NCBI GenBank assembly: GCA_965220385.1
Contig: OZ244825.1
Location: 3,782,001 to 3,846,000, forward strand
Direction of reading: 5' to 3'
Length of the DNA: 64,000 nt
From: PCPOR2b sp965220385
GTDB lineage: Bacteria; Poribacteria; WGA-4E; PCPOR2b
Part shown: positions 61,123 through 64,000 of the stretch, one piece after another
How the letters are laid out: each line of letters begins with the position of its first letter
How positions within the stretch are numbered: position 1 is the first letter of the stretch
The notes under the pieces: generated by a model
Told to the model about the DNA's origin: nothing
Seen by the model: only the letters and a program-made list of their open reading frames with translations
Database searches by the model: none
Translations under genes and position numbers: made by a program

Positions 61123-61210
61123 CCCGCCTACGATGGGGGTGGAGTCTGAACATACCCTTTGACGCGCAATGAATTGCGCTAACTCCTTTATAGTACCGGT
61201 GTTTCCGTCG

Positions 61211-62182
61211 TCAACTCTGAACGAGCGTCAAGACTGCCTGACCTACATCCGCCTCGCCACGTACAATCTGATCGACAGTTTCACAGATTCGCAGCCGGAT
61301 GCCCAGTTGGGCTGCCAACCGTGCCACAGCATCGGACGACGCAACACCCTCGGCAACGCTCCTGCGTTCACCCAGAATCTCCGCTAACGCCTTTCCCTGT
61401 CCCAATGCGTAACCCAACGACATATTACGTGAGGTATGACTGTTACAGGTCAGGATTAGGTCTCCAAGACCGCATAACCCCGCCGCTGTTTCAGGTTTCC
61501 CGCCTTTCGCGACACACAGTTGGCTTACCTCCGCCAAACCTTCGGCGATCAGAGCGGCTTTCGCGCTTTCGCCCAGTCCCTTGCCTTCCACAATACCGCA
61601 GGCGATGGCAATGACGTTTTTCATGGGACCACAGATCTGGGGACCGATCACATCGTCGGAATGGTGGACGCTGAATTTTGGATGCACCACCAACTGCGCC
61701 AGTCGCTTCCCAAGGGCAACGTCACCGCACGCAAACGTCACTGAAGCGGGCAGTCCCTTTGCCACCTCTACCGCAAAGGTGGGTCCACTCAATACCGCCA
61801 GCGGGTTGGAGAAATGTTCCGCGATAACTTCGCTCATCAACTTCAAACTCTGTTGCTCTACTCCTTTACTGCAGATGACTATAGGCAGAGAGTCGTCCAA
61901 GCCGGCTGCAGCCAATGCCTCGCAGGTACCTCTTACAAACTGGGCGGGTGCCACCATCAATAGCGCGTCCTGCGTCAGCATCGCAGCCAGATCGTTGACC
62001 GCATGGAGGGTGTCGGGCAGTTTAACATCGGGGAGGAACATCTCGTTTACGCCCCGTTCGTTGATAGATGCTACAACCTCCGGCTCCAGTGCCCATAAGG
62101 TGACTTCGCTCCCAGCACGCGCCGCTGTCACTGCGAGTGCAGTTCCCCACGCGCCAGCGCCTACAACCCCAACCCTTTTCAT
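61211..62182 (-). CDS. gpsA: NAD(P)-dependent glycerol-3-phosphate dehydrogenase
   Basis: 323 residues. VGVVGAGAWGTALA (4-17), SGPTFAVEVAKGLP, the catalytic Lys in CGPMKNVIAIACG and TAAGLCGLGDLILTCNSHTSRNMSLG are all present; complete and normal length. Makes sn-glycerol-3-phosphate for phospholipid synthesis, though some bacteria use it also for archaeal-like or sugar-phosphate needs. Its ATG 62182 is preceded by a GGCGGAT sequence (weak). It follows senB by about 69 nt on the same strand. Confidence 0.96.
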   Translation of the reverse strand: MKRVGVVGAGAWGTALAVTAARAGSEVTLWALEPEVVASINERGVNEMFLPDVKLPDTLHAVNDLAAMLTQDALLMVAPAQFVRGTCEALAAAGLDDSLPIVICSKGVEQQSLKLMSEVIAEHFSNPLAVLSGPTFAVEVAKGLPASVTFACGDVALGKRLAQLVVHPKFSVHHSDDVIGPQICGPMKNVIAIACGIVEGKGLGESAKAALIAEGLAEVSQLCVAKGGKPETAAGLCGLGDLILTCNSHTSRNMSLGYALGQGKALAEILGERRSVAEGVASSDAVARLAAQLGIRLRICETVDQIVRGEADVGQAVLTLVQS

Positions 62183-62251
62183 ATCCGCCTCCGCTCTCTT
62201 TTTTTCTGCCGTCGATCCAGTCGATCAAATGCTGTTGCTCCCGAAGGTCCA

Positions 62252-63199
62252 CTATAAGTCCTGCAGCAGCTGTTTCCAACTCTGACGCTCGCGGTTAGGA
62301 TCGACGATAGGCTTTAATCGCTCGCACCACGTTTTGAGTTCATCATAAAATGCGGCCTCCGTCTCAAGACGCACCAACAGATCCGTCAGTGCCCGCGTAT
62401 CTCCCACCGGAAAGTAACCCGGATAGTCCTCTCCTAAGAGACCGATCGAGCCAGAGATTCGCGACGAAATGACGGGGATAGAACACGCAATCGCTTCAGA
62501 AACCGCATTCGCGCCGCCCTCCATCTGTGAGGTCAGCACGAGCGCCCGACTTCGCGCAAGGACGCGGAGTGCCCGCCAACGTGGGAGCTCTCCTAACCAG
62601 CGATAACGTGGATTGGTGGACGCTTCGGCATCCGCCTCTGTTTTCATATCGTCGGTGAGTGCTCCCCCAACATGTACCACCCGAATCCGGGAAGACGGGG
62701 GCAGTTGCCGGACTGCCATCGCGGTCTGAAACGGGTCTTTCACGGGACGCAGATGCCCCAACACGCACAACTCGAAGGTGTTCTTTTTTGGCGAGAACGT
62801 CCCCGGCGGTGCCGTTATTGACTGATAAATCACACACGCTTTGTCACGAAGGTGTTCAGAGAGTTCTTGGATGCCTGCGGGCTGCAACAGGATGAAATGA
62901 TCCGCTATCTCCAGAGATTCTTGGGCGGACGCGTCCGTATGGATATCGCCGTAGAGATCTGTTCCGGTCAGGGCAAGGATAAGCGGCAGCTTCGGATGTT
63001 CGACCCGGAAACGCACAATAGAAGTGTGGCTGCGACGGGCATGGAGCGCGACCATCAGATCGCATCGTTCCCCCTGATACTCCTCCACGATACTGACGCG
63101 GTGGTCTAACCTTCGTAAGATACGAGCCCACCGAAGGGCAGTTACACGGTTGCCCTTTCGGGAATATGTTGGAGCGGGGGTAACTAAGCAGATCTTCAT
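62252..63199 (-). CDS. senB: TIGR04348-family glycosyltransferase, SenB-like selenosugar synthase
   Basis: 315 residues from ATG 63199 (AAGGAGAGGTG before it; a longer frame adds 16 residues). The TIGR04348 pattern is clear: KICLVTPAPTYSRKGNRVTALRWARILR at the start, DLMVALHARRSHTSIVRF, ALTGTDLYGDIH, ILLQPAGIQELSEHLRDKACVIYQS, VLGHLRPVKDPFQTAMAVR, NPRYRWLGELP, MEGGANAVSEAIACSIPVISSRISGSIGLLGEDYPGYFPVGD. This family was renamed SenB after it was shown to join selenophosphate to a sugar (UDP-GlcNAc) in selenoneine biosynthesis. It follows selD by 16 nt, so they form an operon. Confidence 0.88.
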   Translation of the reverse strand: MKICLVTPAPTYSRKGNRVTALRWARILRRLDHRVSIVEEYQGERCDLMVALHARRSHTSIVRFRVEHPKLPLILALTGTDLYGDIHTDASAQESLEIADHFILLQPAGIQELSEHLRDKACVIYQSITAPPGTFSPKKNTFELCVLGHLRPVKDPFQTAMAVRQLPPSSRIRVVHVGGALTDDMKTEADAEASTNPRYRWLGELPRWRALRVLARSRALVLTSQMEGGANAVSEAIACSIPVISSRISGSIGLLGEDYPGYFPVGDTRALTDLLVRLETEAAFYDELKTWCERLKPIVDPNRERQSWKQLLQDL

Positions 63200-63215
63200 C
63201 ACCTCTCCTTGACGC

Positions 63216-64000
63216 CTATACAAAAATAAGATGATTCGGTTCGACAAGGGATTTTACTACTCCGACAATCTGCGCCTCTGCCACACCGTTATTGTGCAGA
63301 GCCGTCAACAGTGATTCACTTTGAGCAGCGGGCACAGACATCAGAAGTCCACCACTGGTCTGCGGGTCAACGAAGATTTCCTCATGCCACCCGGGAAGCG
63401 ATTTCTCAAAATGCACAGAATCCTCAATCAGCGCCCGATTGGCGGCGTTGACACCTGTCCGCATCCCTCTTTCGTACATTTCGAGCGCCTCGCTCATCAT
63501 CGGCACATCGTCGGTCCGAATTTCCAAGGTCACACCCGATCCTTCTGCCATTTCTAGGGCATGTCCACCCAATCCGAATCCGGTGATGTCCGTTACCGCA
63601 TGGATGTCAAACCCAGCCATAACCGCTGCTGCCGCTTTGTTGAGCGTGGTGATCGTTTGTATACATTCGTCTAACGCTTGGTCTGACACCCAGCTTTTCA
63701 GATTGGCGTTAAAAATTACACCGCTGCCAATCGGTTTGGTCAAGATGAGGACATCCCCCGGTTCTGCGCCGACATTTCGCCAATACTTTTCCGGATGCAC
63801 AATCCCGGTGACCGATAATCCAAACTTCGGCTCCTCGTCGTCAGTCGTATGACCGCCCGCCAAGACCGCGCCAGATTCGGTGATTTTGCTCAACGCGCCT
63901 TCGACAATCCCGTGCAGGATTTCTGGACCCAGTTTATCCGCCGGAAAGCCCACCAGATTCAGGCAGGTTACAGGCTTGCCGCCCATCGCATAAATATCGC
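63216..64000 (-). CDS. selD: Selenophosphate synthase SelD (SenC-like), C-terminal part
   Basis: The frame is open to the right window edge, where it reads DIYAMGGKP, so the N-terminus with the catalytic Cys/Sec is outside. Visible SelD blocks: the AIR-synthase-type GHTTDDEEPKFGLSVTG (about residue 44 of the visible part), PGDVLILTKPIGSGVIF, ITGFGLGGHALEMAEGS and the C-terminal signature FVDPQTSGGLLMSVP. It makes selenophosphate from selenide and ATP. The downstream senB indicates its selenophosphate goes into a selenosugar, in addition to or instead of tRNA selenation. Confidence 0.95.
   Translation of the reverse strand, partial: DIYAMGGKPVTCLNLVGFPADKLGPEILHGIVEGALSKITESGAVLAGGHTTDDEEPKFGLSVTGIVHPEKYWRNVGAEPGDVLILTKPIGSGVIFNANLKSWVSDQALDECIQTITTLNKAAAAVMAGFDIHAVTDITGFGLGGHALEMAEGSGVTLEIRTDDVPMMSEALEMYERGMRTGVNAANRALIEDSVHFEKSLPGWHEEIFVDPQTSGGLLMSVPAAQSESLLTALHNNGVAEAQIVGVVKSLVEPNHLIFV

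Overview
The window looks like a chromosome segment of an uncultured, metabolically versatile Gram-negative bacterium, most likely a member of the Candidatus Poribacteria or a close relative (inference from gene content, no marker gene present). The reasons are many Gfo/Idh/MocA oxidoreductases (four) and phytanoyl-CoA dioxygenase-like proteins (three), two UxuA-like TIM-barrel proteins, a sulfatase, a BNR sialidase-like protein, a CocE/NonD hydrolase, a giant Ig-repeat secreted protein ending in a FlgD/T9SS-like domain (YPNPFNPETW), and a UBact-type proteasome operon. No rRNA, tRNA or CRISPR array was recognised.

Layout. 1-9 kb: minus-strand genes for catabolism of organic and sugar acids (hydantoinase B/oxoprolinase N-terminus cut by the window edge, UxuA-like proteins, sialidase-like, GNAT, Gfo/Idh, Ldh-family dehydrogenase). 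8.4-15.3 kb: secreted proteins (unknown exported protein, AttH/CrtC-like lipocalin, 1267-residue Ig-like adhesin-type protein) and a NIPSNAP protein. 16-17 kb: a solitary tyrosine recombinase with a strong promoter, followed by palindromes. 17-25 kb: amidohydrolase plus Gfo/Idh pair, two exported proteins, a sulfatase, a DUF362 protein and RadC. 25.4-32.5 kb: the plus-strand proteasome operon Mpa/ARC - Dop - UBact - PrcB - PrcA - (hairpin) - PafA, closed by a rho-independent terminator. 32.5-35 kb: Era and a degenerate DnaA-like ATPase. 35-44 kb: CocE hydrolase, SDR, a PolX-N-terminus-like HhH protein, WD40 protein, O-antigen ligase-like protein, degenerate aldo/keto reductase-like protein, PhyH and an alpha/beta hydrolase. 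44-52 kb: cation transporter-like protein, sugar/nucleoside-type ABC ATPase, enolase-superfamily enzyme, BMP-type binding protein, VWA protein, MATE exporter, DUF2250-like protein. 52-64 kb: DegT aminotransferase, Gfo/Idh, HicB-like, PhyH genes, MutL/GlmL-like ATPase with a small partner, GpsA, and a SelD-SenB pair cut by the right window edge.

The most notable systems are (i) the complete UBact ligation/proteasome cluster in a Gram-negative type genome, with UBact ending in a ready-made glutamate and an Mpa lacking the actinobacterial C-terminal activation motif; (ii) the SelD-SenB pair, which indicates selenosugar/selenoneine-type small-molecule selenium metabolism; and (iii) several dispersed non-coding repeat families: a MITE-like element with about 17-bp terminal inverted repeats and two internal hairpins, an 85-bp GAAACCGAG hairpin element that twice abuts the MITE-like element, and a GGGAACAACGA palindrome family. 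These repeats occupy most of the larger intergenic gaps.
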